NCBI GenBank assembly: GCA_910577165.1
Contig: CAJTLX010000042.1
Coordinates: forward strand, 1-31,208
DNA: 31,208 nucleotides
Source: an uncultured Lachnospiraceae bacterium
Lineage (GTDB): Bacteria; Bacillota; Clostridia; Lachnospirales; Lachnospiraceae
Direction of reading: 5' to 3'
Shown here: positions 16,353 through 24,255 of the stretch, piece after piece
Position numbering within the stretch: position 1 is the first letter of the stretch
How the letters are laid out: the number at the start of each line of letters is the position of its first letter
The notes under the pieces: generated by a model
What the model was told of the DNA's origin: nothing
Seen by the model: only the letters and a program-made list of their open reading frames with translations
The model's database searches: none
Program-made: the position numbers and the translations under genes

Positions 16353-16856
16353 CTACGGACAGCGCATATTGGATAGATAATCCGTCAGCCAGTCCAGATA
16401 CCGATAATAGTGAAATATCCCTTCCTTCGCCATCTCCTTTAGCTCTGCAACGGACACCCACTTCACGTCGGAAACCTCCTCTTTTTGCAGTATCAGTTCC
16501 TCAACGCTCACATCAGTATGTACAATCCAGATAGTATTATAACTGTCAATGCGCTTAAATGCGGCAATCATTTCCGAATTCTCTTTTGTCGCACAAAATC
16601 CAAGTTCCTCTTTTAACTCTCTCTGACATGCCTGCCAGGCATCCTCGCCCATCACGGCCGAACCACCCGTTGCCGCCCAAATTCCCGGCAGCAGCTTCAG
16701 ATCGGGATTTCTCCTTTGAATCAGCACCTGCCCCTGCGAATTCACCGGGTAAATTGCCACAACCAGATGATACTCCCCGGGCGGCAACGGATTTCCCCGC
16801 TCATGTATCCTGCCCGTTTTCTGAAAACAATGGTCATATACGTCCCAAAGTTCCAT
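16353..16856 (-). CDS. NUDIX hydrolase
   Basis: A 167-residue NUDIX protein that should cleave a nucleoside diphosphate linked to another group, using Mg. The full Nudix box is visible: GSAVMGE-DAWQACQ-RELKEELGF, about residues 67-89, matching G-x5-E-x7-RE-U-x-EE-x-G-U. The N-terminal ELWDVYDHCFQKTGRIHERG resembles the IPP-isomerase-like/YfcD subgroup, so a prenyl-diphosphate or nucleotide substrate is possible. The ATG at 16856 has AAAGGAG upstream. It is first in the transcript that also carries ileS, behind the Ile T-box, so its synthesis should rise when isoleucyl-tRNA falls. Substrate not determined. Confidence 0.9.
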   Translation of the reverse strand: MELWDVYDHCFQKTGRIHERGNPLPPGEYHLVVAIYPVNSQGQVLIQRRNPDLKLLPGIWAATGGSAVMGEDAWQACQRELKEELGFCATKENSEMIAAFKRIDSYNTIWIVHTDVSVEELILQKEEVSDVKWVSVAELKEMAKEGIFHYYRYLDWLTDYLSNMRCP

Positions 16857-16956
16857 TCATCGCTCCTTTCTTGTCCCCCTACGTACAAAGCACATACTCC
16901 TGCGCAACAAGCATCCGTCCACCTCATCCGTTTTTCTGCAGATACCCATGTGGATA

Positions 16957-17215
16957 AAAAATACCCTTATCCAAACAGGACAAGGGCATAATTCGCTTCA
17001 AACCACCTATTTTTCATGTACGCGGCAGGAAAATCTCCCACGTTTATACATTATCCGTATAACGGTGGATACCGGCACGGCTTACTGGTGTTCAGCCACG
17101 CAGCTCGGAAGTGATCTTCAATGCCAGGTACTTGCCGCCGGCTCACACCCTCCCGACTCGCTGTGCGTTTTCTCTGACATCTACTGTCTTCGTCAAGGCT
17201 CTTTTCTTTTTTCTG
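16957..17215 (-). promoter_or_regulatory. T-box riboswitch, isoleucine (AUC specifier)
   Basis: On the minus strand: GACGAAGACAGTAGA (Stem I start), CAGCGAGTCGGG...GGTGTGAGCCGGC (AG bulge), the specifier ATC (complement of 17113-17115) in GAAG-ATC-ACTTCCGAGC, a GTAAGCCGTGCCGGTATCC segment, a T-box-like AGGTGGTTTG (TGGT bulge, complement of 17002-17005), then the terminator with stems 16978-16989 / 16961-16972 and a T-run to 16955. AUC encodes isoleucine and ileS is in the transcript. The T-box bulge departs from the usual GGTACCGCG but keeps TGGT for pairing with the tRNA ACCA end. Confidence 0.88.
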
Positions 17216-17222
17216 TAGCCCT

Positions 17223-17251
17223 ATCATAGTATAGAATACCTGGTTTGTCAA
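17223..17251 (-). promoter_or_regulatory. Promoter of the NUDIX-ileS T-box transcript
   Basis: On the minus strand TTGACA (17251-17246), a 17-bp spacer and TATGAT (17228-17223) form a near-consensus sigma-A promoter directly after the permease gene. Confidence 0.88.
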
Positions 17252-17271
17252 GGGCATAGATTTAAGTTTTT

Positions 17272-18032
17272 TTAAATTTTCAATCCTTCCTTTAACTCTC
17301 TGTGATATAACAGATACCACAAACATACCGGCACCATAAACAGCACCGCCGCCGGGTATAGTACCTCCCCCTCATACCTTTCAGTCTGGCTAAAAAAATC
17401 GATAGATTGCGCTTGGAATCCTCATTCAGGTATAGAAGCGGCTGCTCTAACAAACTCCAGTTCTCCGCAAACAAAAACAATGCCACGGCACAGATACACA
17501 CCTTTAGCTGTGGCAGTACGCAATGCCATAGAATCCGAAGGCAGGAACGGGTTTCTAGGCGAGCCGCCTCAATTACCTCCGTCTCGCTGCCATCCATATA
17601 CTGCCGCATTACCACCACGCCAAGCGGCGAGAAAATTAATGGCACTATTACCGCTGCCCTTGTATTTAACAGTCCGAGATCACGCAGCCCAATATAATTT
17701 GGCAGGATCATCACCTGAAGCGGCATCATCATCAAGATAATATATAGCACATAGACAAAACGCTTTCCCGGAAATTTTGCGAAACAAAATGCAAATGCTG
17801 CAGGTACAGCACTCAAGACAGCACCCGCTGTAATTGTCACCGCGTACAATACAGAGTTCCAGAACATCTTATAAAACGGAAAACAGTTTAACAATAATTC
17901 CCGACAACCCATAAGTGATATATTTCCATTCACATACAAAGAGCGAAGTACCGTCAGTACTACAGGCACCAAAAACACTATGACCGCCGCGCAGAGAAGT
18001 ATTAACAACACAAAATTTTTCTTTTTCCCCAT
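17272..18032 (-). pseudogene. ABC sugar-type permease (MalG-like), broken by a one-base frameshift
   Basis: A binding-protein-dependent transport permease of the MalG/carbohydrate type, with about six hydrophobic helices and the cytoplasmic EAA-loop (EAARLETRS...VLPQLK, ~residues 155-172) that contacts the ATPase. As it stands the frame ends at 17292 with an Arg/Cys-rich nonsense tail. Adding one base at a 7-T run (plus-strand A-run 17392-17398) restores a normal family ending (FSQTERYEGEVLYPAAV...YHRELKEGLKI) with a stop at 17272-17274. So this is a one-base deletion or a sequencing slip. No ATPase, partner permease or binding protein lies nearby, so it is an orphan. It begins 7 nt after the corrected stop of the preceding gene. 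Confidence 0.8.
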
Positions 18033-18038
18033 TTTTTC

Positions 18039-18444
18039 CTATTTCCTCTGTACTTCCTCCACAATATAGACTTCGCCCCCGTCCACCACACTATCCAGAC
18101 CGTCGACAATTATCGGTTCACTGGAACCTATCCCATTTTTCACCATATTCCTCATTTTCCATCCCCAATTCCAAACCATCCACCCGCCTTGCAATCGTCC
18201 GATACTCGTCATTGATCATCACATTGCTTATTTTGTATATCTCCCCCTCCCGATACCATTCCTTTGGAAAGGCAGCACCAAACGATTGATTTCCCTCCTC
18301 ATCAATAAATAATTCATACTCCAAGTTCAGCACCTTGACATGGGGCAATTTCGCTTCATGCAACGTCCTTGCCGTACAGGTCATGAAAAACATCCCCGCA
18401 TAAAACAAAACGGAAACAATCAACACAATTCTTTTTTTCACCAC
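18039..18444 (-). pseudogene. Small signal-anchored protein resembling a membrane-fusion-protein tail, frameshifted
   Basis: A short protein with an N-terminal hydrophobic segment (VLIVSVLFYAGMFFMTC, residues ~6-23) and then a beta-rich region (KEWYREGEIYKISNVMINDEYRTIARRVDGLELG) like the C-terminal part of HlyD/RND periplasmic adaptor proteins. The frame stops at 18118. One extra A in the run at plus-strand 18136-18140 would let it continue through GIGSSEPIIVDGLDSV and GGEVYIVEEVQRK to a stop at 18039-18041, the ending expected for such a module. The start is one of two adjacent GTG codons after GGAGGG. It has its own promoter and reads into the ABC permease 7 nt later. The function is tentative. 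Confidence 0.6.
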
Positions 18445-18475
18445 TATCCCTCCTTAGCATTGACTAAGTAATATG

Positions 18476-18504
18476 ATTATAAACTTATTTTAATTTTTTT
18501 ACAA
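18476..18504 (-). promoter_or_regulatory. Promoter of the small membrane protein/permease unit
   Basis: On the minus strand TTGTAA (18504-18499), a 17-bp spacer and a perfect TATAAT (18481-18476), about 30 nt before the GTG start. Confidence 0.7.
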
Positions 18505-18514
18505 TAGTTTGTCG

Positions 18515-18623
18515 AATCAATTGAGTAGGGAAAGTTTTTCTTCCCTTATGTGCAAAGCACATAATCTCGCCGCGCCCCATACGCTGCCCTAGCGGCATTC
18601 TTCCCCCTCATGGAGTTGCGCGT
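18515..18623. repeat. Dispersed intergenic repeat, copy C (variant)
   Basis: CAATTGAGTAGGGAAAGTTT matches the 5' hairpin of the other copies, as does CTCGCCGCGCC. Between them a palindrome TTATGTGC-AAA-GCACATAA (about 18546-18564) replaces the CTACTC arm. The tail diverges before the spoIIID terminator. A weaker relative of the inserted part (TACAAAGCACATACTCC) is at 16883-16900. Confidence 0.55.
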
Positions 18624-18652
18624 AAAAAAAGACAGGAATAAATCCCTGTCTT
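18624..18652 (-). terminator. spoIIID: Intrinsic terminator of spoIIID
   Basis: On the minus strand AGACAGG (18651-18645) pairs with CCTGTCT (18636-18630), followed by seven T. It lies just after the spoIIID stop. Confidence 0.85.
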
Positions 18653-18658
18653 CTTTCC

Positions 18659-19036
18659 CTAATTGGTTCTGCCCGAAATTCGGGCGGTAGCCCTGAGAGT
18701 TCTCCCTACATCTTCCTCCTTGGTTCTCTTCCTCTTTGAATCGTACATTTTTTTCGTTGCCATTCCTCCCCGGATATGTCGCTCAGACTTGTTGCGGTCG
18801 AGTACCTCTCGCGCCTGTTCTGCAAGTGCCTGGTTGATTTCCCCAAGCCGATCGGTAATATCCTTATGTACTGTAGATTTTGAGATTCCAAATGCTTTCG
18901 CAGCCTGACGCACCGTCGCATTTTTATCGACAATATATTCCGCTACGGTAACCGCCCGCTCTTCAATTTGCTGATGTTTTGCCGCGGAAAGATATCCGGC
19001 AGCAAATTTGGGCTGCCCTCTGGTGATGGTTTTCAT
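18659..19036 (-). CDS. spoIIID: Sporulation transcription factor SpoIIID, with extended ends
   Basis: A 125-residue helix-turn-helix protein that controls mother-cell gene expression during sporulation. The family core runs from IEERAVTVAEYIVDKNATV through the HTH (RQAAKAFGISKSTVHKDI) to VLDRNKSERHIRGGMATKKMY, close to the usual ~80-90-residue SpoIIID. Two extensions are unusual: ~23 residues before the core and ~27 after it (a basic segment ending ISGRTN), whose coding DNA contains a palindrome GCCCGAATTTCGGGC. I chose ATG 19036, with AGGGTGG five bases upstream, over a GTG at 19045. It sits alone with its own terminator. Its presence marks the organism as a spore-former. Confidence 0.9.
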   Translation of the reverse strand: MKTITRGQPKFAAGYLSAAKHQQIEERAVTVAEYIVDKNATVRQAAKAFGISKSTVHKDITDRLGEINQALAEQAREVLDRNKSERHIRGGMATKKMYDSKRKRTKEEDVGRTLRATARISGRTN

Positions 19037-19064
19037 AACATCCACCCTGCGATACTTTTTATAT

Positions 19065-19094
19065 AATCTATGCAGGGGATACGCAGAACATACC
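19065..19094 (-). promoter_or_regulatory. Possible sigma-E-like promoter of spoIIID
   Basis: On the minus strand GGTATGTT and GCATAGATT are about 13 bp apart and roughly fit the sigma-E pattern expected for spoIIID. The start would lie about 20 nt before the ATG. The match is only partial. Confidence 0.3.
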
Positions 19095-19168
19095 TAAAAC
19101 TTGTATCCGCGCAACAATCTTATGAAAATTTAGCCGCCCTTCCCCGTATAACAACCATTTTTGTATAT

Positions 19169-19789
19169 TTATCGAATAAAATTTGTTCGGTTTTCCCTCT
19201 CCGCACAAGGCAGGGCAATCCCCTTCTCCTTCCCGGCCTCAAAACATTTCAGCATCCATACCATATTGCGTGCAAGATTGCGCATTGTCTGCATCCCCTC
19301 CAAATCAAGCACCGCGTCCCCACCATTTCTGCCATACACCATATTCCAGTAAGTCGAGCCGACCACCGGCATCTGCGAAATACCAAAATACTTGTCAAGC
19401 ACCTCAAGAGAACTGCTCGTTCCCCCGCGCCGGGCCACTGCCACGGAGGCACCCGGCTTAAATGCAAAACTCTTGCCGCTGCTGTAAAATACCCGATCTA
19501 AAAAGGACAGAACCCGCCCGCTCGGATGTGCATAATACACCGGCGTTCCAAAAACAAAGCCATCTGCCTGCTTCGCCTTTGCCACAAACTCATTTACATT
19601 GTCATCGGTAAATACACATCCCTTCTCACTGCACTGCGCACAGCCAACACAGTCACGCACCGGCGCGCCGCCCATCTGAAAAATTTCATATGAGACCCCC
19701 TCCTGCTCCAGTGTTTTTCCAATTTCTGTAAGTGCCGTAAAAGTCGTGCCATTCGCATTCGCGCTTCCATTTAGCATTAATACTTTCAT
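19169..19789 (-). CDS. Flavodoxin-fold NAD(P)H-dependent oxidoreductase
   Basis: A 206-residue FMN reductase of the NADPH-dependent/iron-sulfur flavoprotein group. It begins MKVLMLNGSANANGTTFTAL, with the phosphate-binding loop (GSANANG) for FMN. A cysteine cluster at ~48-59 (CVGCAQCSEKGC) resembles the redox or Fe-S site of related flavoproteins. FGTPVYYAHPSGRVLSFLDR (~80-99) is the conserved FMN/substrate segment. Length is normal. The ATG at 19789 has AGAGG upstream. It is transcribed alone and divergently from trkA. The natural substrate (quinone, azo or nitro compound) cannot be told. Confidence 0.88.
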   Translation of the reverse strand: MKVLMLNGSANANGTTFTALTEIGKTLEQEGVSYEIFQMGGAPVRDCVGCAQCSEKGCVFTDDNVNEFVAKAKQADGFVFGTPVYYAHPSGRVLSFLDRVFYSSGKSFAFKPGASVAVARRGGTSSSLEVLDKYFGISQMPVVGSTYWNMVYGRNGGDAVLDLEGMQTMRNLARNMVWMLKCFEAGKEKGIALPCAERENRTNFIR

Positions 19790-19967
19790 TATTTTACCTC
19801 TTTCCTTTTTCTAAAATATTGTTTCCAGTATATTCTCAAACCACAAAACATATTGCAAATATTTTAGCATCCCCACCCCCCAAAGTCAACCGCTATCCAC
19901 AGGGCGGACAGAAATAGTCATCTTCCTTGTTTTTTTCCAAAATCTTAATGCAAATATAAATCTTATA

Positions 19968-20010
19968 TGGTATAATGTCGGCAGCGGGTGCAAAATCAGA
20001 AAGCGCACCC
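19968..20010 (+). promoter_or_regulatory. trkA promoter (extended -10) and leader hairpin
   Basis: TGG-TATAAT (19968-19976) is a consensus extended -10 element without a clear -35. The short leader then has GGGTGC (19986-19991) paired with GCACCC (20005-20010), ending 3 nt before the Shine-Dalgarno. The promoter is well supported; the hairpin's role is unknown. Confidence 0.6.
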
Positions 20011-20027
20011 ACAGAAAGAGGCAACCT

Positions 20028-21437
20028 GTGAAATATTCAAAAACAGAAAATAAAGGTCTGAAAATCATTATTGTTGGCTGTGGCAAAGTTGGCGCAGCCC
20101 TGACTGAACAACTGTGCAAAGAGGGACACGCAATCACACTGATTGACAAAAAACCACAGAAAATGCAGACACTTGAAGGGCTTTACGATGTTCTTACCAT
20201 CACCGGAAACGGAGCCAGCTATACTGTCTTAAAGGAGGCGGGGATCGAGGAAACCGATCTTATTATTGCCGTGACCAACTCGGATGAGCTAAATCTTTTA
20301 TGCTGCACCATCGCGACACAGGTCGGCAACTGCGCCGCCATCGCCAGAGTGCGCACGCCGGAATACAGCGCGGAAGTCGAGTACCTTCGCGGTAAACTAG
20401 GGCTTGCCATGATTATTAACCCGGAACTTGAAACCGCTAGGGAAGCTGCGCGAATCCTCTCCCTCCCAACTGCCCTTGAAGTTAACTCGTTTGCGCAAGG
20501 CAAAGCGGAGATGGCGAAATTTCGCATCCAGGAGGGCAGTATCTTAGACGGCATGACCATCATGAATCTGAGCAGAAAAATTATTATGGCTCGCGATAAA
20601 AAAGCCAATATCGTTGTCTGCGCGATCGAGCGTGACGGCGAAGTCTACATTCCTTCCGGAAATTTCGAGATGAAGGCGGGCGATACGATCTCTTTTGTCG
20701 CCTCCAGCAAAAATACAAGACTTTTTATGGAAGCTATCGGCATGAAATCCGGGCGCGTCAAAAATACCATGATTATCGGGGGCGGACGGGCGGCATACTA
20801 CCTTGCTATCTGTCTTCTCGCTGCGGGGATCGAGGTGAAAATTATTGAAAATAATCCTGCGCGCTGCGAGGAGCTAAGCGTCCTTTTGCCAAAGGCGGTT
20901 ATTATCAACGGCGATGGCACCAACGAGGAACTATTAAAAGAGGAAGGAATCGAATATACAGAATCCTTTGTTCCCTTAACCGGAATTGACGAAGAAAATA
21001 TTTTACTGACCCTCTATGCAAAACAGGCCTCAAACGCAAAAATCATCACAAAAATCAACCGCATCACCTTCAAGGATGTGATTAGCGAACTTGACCTTGG
21101 CAGTGTCGTCTACCCGCGCTACATTACCGCCGAAGCCATTATCGCCTACGTGCGCGCAAAGACAAACTCGAAGGACAGCGACAAAATTGAAACGCTCTAC
21201 CATATGTTCGATTCCCGCGTGGAAGCAATCGAATTTCGCGTGGAAAATGACTCCGCTGTCACCAATATTGCATTCAAGGATCTGGCTCTTAAAAAACACC
21301 TGCTGATCTCCTTTATCAATCGCAGGGGCAGAATTATTATTCCAACCGGGCAGGATTGTATCCATGTGGGTGATACCGTAATGATTGTCACTACGCACAC
21401 CGGATTTAACAATATTTTGGATATACTGGAAGCATAA
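20028..21437 (+). CDS. trkA: Trk potassium uptake system, regulatory subunit TrkA
   Basis: A 469-residue cytoplasmic protein that binds NAD(H) and gates the TrkH channel. It has the family's duplicated layout: a first RCK domain starting with the Rossmann loop IIIVGCGKVGAAL (residues 13-25), a RCK-C domain (GSILDGMTIMNLSRKII), a second Rossmann-like domain (TMIIGGGRAAYYLA, ~247-260) and a final RCK-C ending in PTGQDCIHVGDTVMIV. The start is a GTG at 20028 with AGAGG six bases upstream. It is followed 79 nt later by trkH in the same direction, so the two form an operon. Confidence 0.95.
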   Translation: MKYSKTENKGLKIIIVGCGKVGAALTEQLCKEGHAITLIDKKPQKMQTLEGLYDVLTITGNGASYTVLKEAGIEETDLIIAVTNSDELNLLCCTIATQVGNCAAIARVRTPEYSAEVEYLRGKLGLAMIINPELETAREAARILSLPTALEVNSFAQGKAEMAKFRIQEGSILDGMTIMNLSRKIIMARDKKANIVVCAIERDGEVYIPSGNFEMKAGDTISFVASSKNTRLFMEAIGMKSGRVKNTMIIGGGRAAYYLAICLLAAGIEVKIIENNPARCEELSVLLPKAVIINGDGTNEELLKEEGIEYTESFVPLTGIDEENILLTLYAKQASNAKIITKINRITFKDVISELDLGSVVYPRYITAEAIIAYVRAKTNSKDSDKIETLYHMFDSRVEAIEFRVENDSAVTNIAFKDLALKKHLLISFINRRGRIIIPTGQDCIHVGDTVMIVTTHTGFNNILDILEA

Positions 21438-21516
21438 TTGCAATTTCCGGTTTTCGCTGACCGCAGGAATTTCTGCGACTTACCGAAAATCTCGCAGGAA
21501 AGGAACAGAATTTCGT

Positions 21517-23022
21517 ATGAACCGCTCAATGATACGCTATGTCTTAGGACATGTTTTAAAAATTGAAGGTGCCCTCTTGCTCCTCCCATGCCTTATCGCT
21601 GTATTTTACTGCGAAAAAGAGGGGCTGTATTACCTGGCTGTCGCCGCAATCTGCCTACTTTTGGGCTATTTAATGACGCACAAAAAACCAAAAAGCAATG
21701 TATTTTATATGAAGGAAGGCTGCGTTGCCACCACATTAAGTTGGGTCGCATTAAGCTTTTTTGGCTGCCTGCCGTTTTGGTTTTCCCGCGAGATCCCATC
21801 ATTCACCGACGCACTCTTTGAAACCATCTCCGGCTTTACCACTACCGGGGCAAGTATCCTCTCCGATGTGGAGGCACTCTCGCACGCCGCGCTTCTCTGG
21901 CGCAGTTTTACCCACTGGATCGGCGGTATGGGAGTACTTGTCTTCCTGCTTGCCATTATTCCCATGAGCGGCGGATCGCATATCAACCTGATGCGCGCCG
22001 AAAGCCCAGGTCCATCCGTCGGCAAACTGGTGCCCAAAATGAAATCCTCCGCTCGCATCCTGTACATGATTTATTTAGGGATGACTGTGCTTGAATTCAT
22101 ATTATTATTAGCCGGAAAAATGCCGATCTTTGACGCATTGTGTACAAGTTTTGGCACGGCGGGCACCGGCGGCTTCGGCATTAAAAATGATAGTTTTGGC
22201 ACTTATTCACCGTACTTGCAATGGGTGGTAACAATTTTTATGATCCTGTTCGGCGTTAATTTTAACGCATACTATTTTATCTTGTTTCGCCAGATAAAAC
22301 GCGCGCTGCATATGGAGGAAGTGCGATATTACTTTCTCGTTATCTTTGCTTCGACGGCAATTATTTTTATCAGTCTTTTACAGGATGCAATGCATATAGC
22401 GGACGCGCTGCGCCACTCCGCATTTCAGGTTGCCTCGATTATTACGACCACCGGATTTTCTACGGCGGACTTTGATCTCTGGTCGCAAACCTCCAAGACG
22501 GTGCTAGTACTGTTAATGTTTATCGGAGCCTGTGCAGGAAGCACCGGAGGCGGCATCAAAGTTTCGCGCATTGTCATTCTTTTAAAAACCGTGAAGAAGG
22601 AATTAAATTCCTATCTCCACCCAAAGATTATAAAGAAAATCAATTTTGAAGAAAAACCCGTGGAACATGAAGTCGTGCGCGCCGTAAATGTATATTTCAT
22701 TACCTTTGTACTTTTATTTTCTGCTTCTGTCTTTTTAGTTTCGATAGAAGGGCGGGATCTGGTCACAAATTTTACGGCGGTTGCCGCCACAATCAACAAT
22801 ATTGGTCCCGGACTCGCGCTTGTCGGTCCAACGCAAAACTTTGGGCTTTTTAGTCCGTTCAGCAAATATGTGCTAATGTTTGATATGCTGGCTGGACGAC
22901 TTGAGTTATTTCCGATACTGATCTTATTCCATCCAGGGATTTTGAGGGAATTTTTTCCAAAGAAAGTAAAACGGGTGGAGAAGAATAGAAAAAAGGAAAA
23001 ACAATCGAGTAGGAGGCGGTGA
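21517..23022 (+). CDS. trkH: Trk potassium uptake system, membrane subunit TrkH
   Basis: A 501-residue K+ translocating subunit made of four M1-P-M2 repeats. Pore-loop segments are recognisable: TISGFTTTGASIL, TAGTGGFGIKNDSFG, TTTGFSTADFDLW and NNIGPGLALVGP. The ATG at 21517 is chosen because the longer open frame from 21385 overlaps trkA in another frame and AGGAAAGGAA precedes 21517. The last codons lie within a hairpin (GGCGGT/ACCGCC, 23015-23030) that belongs loosely to the GAGTAGG repeat family and may help end the transcript, although no clear T-run follows. Confidence 0.94.
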   Translation: MNRSMIRYVLGHVLKIEGALLLLPCLIAVFYCEKEGLYYLAVAAICLLLGYLMTHKKPKSNVFYMKEGCVATTLSWVALSFFGCLPFWFSREIPSFTDALFETISGFTTTGASILSDVEALSHAALLWRSFTHWIGGMGVLVFLLAIIPMSGGSHINLMRAESPGPSVGKLVPKMKSSARILYMIYLGMTVLEFILLLAGKMPIFDALCTSFGTAGTGGFGIKNDSFGTYSPYLQWVVTIFMILFGVNFNAYYFILFRQIKRALHMEEVRYYFLVIFASTAIIFISLLQDAMHIADALRHSAFQVASIITTTGFSTADFDLWSQTSKTVLVLLMFIGACAGSTGGGIKVSRIVILLKTVKKELNSYLHPKIIKKINFEEKPVEHEVVRAVNVYFITFVLLFSASVFLVSIEGRDLVTNFTAVAATINNIGPGLALVGPTQNFGLFSPFSKYVLMFDMLAGRLELFPILILFHPGILREFFPKKVKRVEKNRKKEKQSSRRR

Positions 23023-23044
23023 TTACCGCCATCCTTTCTGCTAC
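23009..23044 (+). repeat. Hairpin at the trkH 3' end
   Basis: GTAG...CTAC, AGGA...TCCT and GGCGGT-GATT-ACCGCC nest into one stem that includes the trkH stop codon (23020-23022). The preceding CAATCGAGTAGG matches the start of the dispersed repeats at 5043, 10200 and 18515. Confidence 0.5.
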
Positions 23045-23101
23045 AAGTTGTTAAAATTATTTTAATTGTAAAAAACTGGTTAAAAATTTGATCTAAACAA
23101 T

Positions 23102-23217
23102 TCTATAGATTTGGTGATTAAAAATCGCCGAATCTATAGATCCTCCGGGGGATGCGCACTCACACGAATCGGAAGATGTCGCTTTGGCGACTGTACTCGG
23201 CACAGATGGGAGATTCG
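23102..23217 (+). ncRNA. Candidate structured RNA, right copy of a two-copy family
   Basis: A 17-bp stem (23102-23118 with 23124-23140, two G-U pairs, AAA-rich loop) is followed by the core 23142-23209, which starts CCTCCGGGGG and contains GCGCACTCACACG, ATCGG, ATGTC and CTCGGC. Inside the core GTCGC-TTTG-GCGAC (23178-23191) forms a hairpin, closed by CGAATC (23165-23170) and GATTCG (23212-23217). The core matches 2401-2465 on the opposite strand at about 54 of 68 aligned positions. It ends 6 nt before the likely ATG of the coiled-coil gene, so it may be its leader or an independent RNA. Confidence 0.7.
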
Positions 23218-23223
23218 GATGGT

Positions 23224-24084
23224 ATGTCAGTAAATGATTATGGTAGCGAACTTGCAAAACTTCAAGAGCAGATTGACAATGAAAAACATTTGCTTGAAGA
23301 GCTTTCATTCTGGAAAGTCCAGCTTGATCAAGCCAGATTATCGAACAACGCCTATCAGAAGCTTTCAAAAGAGATTGGGGTTCTCGAAGGGCACGGTTTA
23401 AAATCCATTGCAAGCCGTCTTACCCTCCAGCATAAAAAAATGCTCGCCCGTAAACGGGAGGAAGCCGCTGACTTTGCCGCGCAGTATGAGGAGGCTCTTA
23501 AACAACAGAAAGAACCGGAAGAAAAAATTCGTTTTTACGAAAACGAGCTTTTAAAAATAAAAGGGGCAAAAAGACGCTTCGAACAGCTTAAACAGGAAAA
23601 TCTTTCTGCTCTCAGAAAAAGCGCGCAAGCAGGGGATACATCGGCTTCCCAGCTTGCAGGAGAAATTTCTAAGCTGCAGGATGCTGCTGCCAGACTGCGA
23701 AAAGCTCTGGAGTCTGCGCAGTCGGCTTACGCGACAGCAGAAGAGATCTTAAGATATATTGAAAATGCTGAGCGGGCAGGCCGATTTGATCTGTACGGGG
23801 GCAATGTCTTTACCGGCATGAAGAAGCATCAGATGCTAAGTCGGGCAAAGAATCTGTTTTCTGCCCTTTCCGAGCAGGTTAAAAGTTTTAACGGAGAACT
23901 CGCTGGTATCCATCTGCAGGAAAACCCTTCGCTCAATATAGGCAGTTTTTTTTAATTCTCGGATTATGTATTTGACGGCGTGATTGCGGATTTTGTTGTA
24001 CAGAACCGAATCCGGAAATCCGCCCAACCAGTTTTGCAATTCCGCAGACAGATGGAACCTGTGATCAGCAATCTTCGCGCCTAG
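23224..24084 (+). pseudogene. Coiled-coil protein of unknown function, interrupted by two in-frame stops
   Basis: From ATG 23224 the frame encodes ~243 residues of mostly long alpha-helix with heptad-like spacing (ELAKLQEQIDNEKHLLEEL, GEISKLQDAAARLRKALESA). It then has a short conserved-looking segment (DLYGGNVFTGMKKHQMLSRA) before stopping at TAA 23953-23955, just after an 8-T run. In the same frame it continues FSDYVFDGVIADFVVQ... to a TAG at 24082-24084 and remains open after that. The post-stop sequence looks like a genuine continuation (YVFDGVIADF resembles the C-terminal motif of such proteins), so the gene is probably decayed. Function unknown. In-frame ATGs at 23152 and 23206 lie inside the structured RNA. 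Confidence 0.6.
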
Positions 24085-24255
24085 CTCTCCTCCGCCGAAA
24101 AAGAATGTAACATAAAGGAAGGGCAGATGCTGCAGATGTCTTTTGCAGAAATAACAGATCACAAATCACAAGACATAAACAATATGCAAACACCGACTGA
24201 CCCGCAAGCGGGTAAAATAAATTCAATAAATTATCTGAGAAAGGAAGAATGCACC

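Noticed and set aside
17392..17398. Programmed frameshift in the ABC permease
   Set aside because: A T-run alone is weak support, the family does not use frameshifting, and the neighbouring gene shows the same kind of defect, so mutation or sequencing error is more likely.
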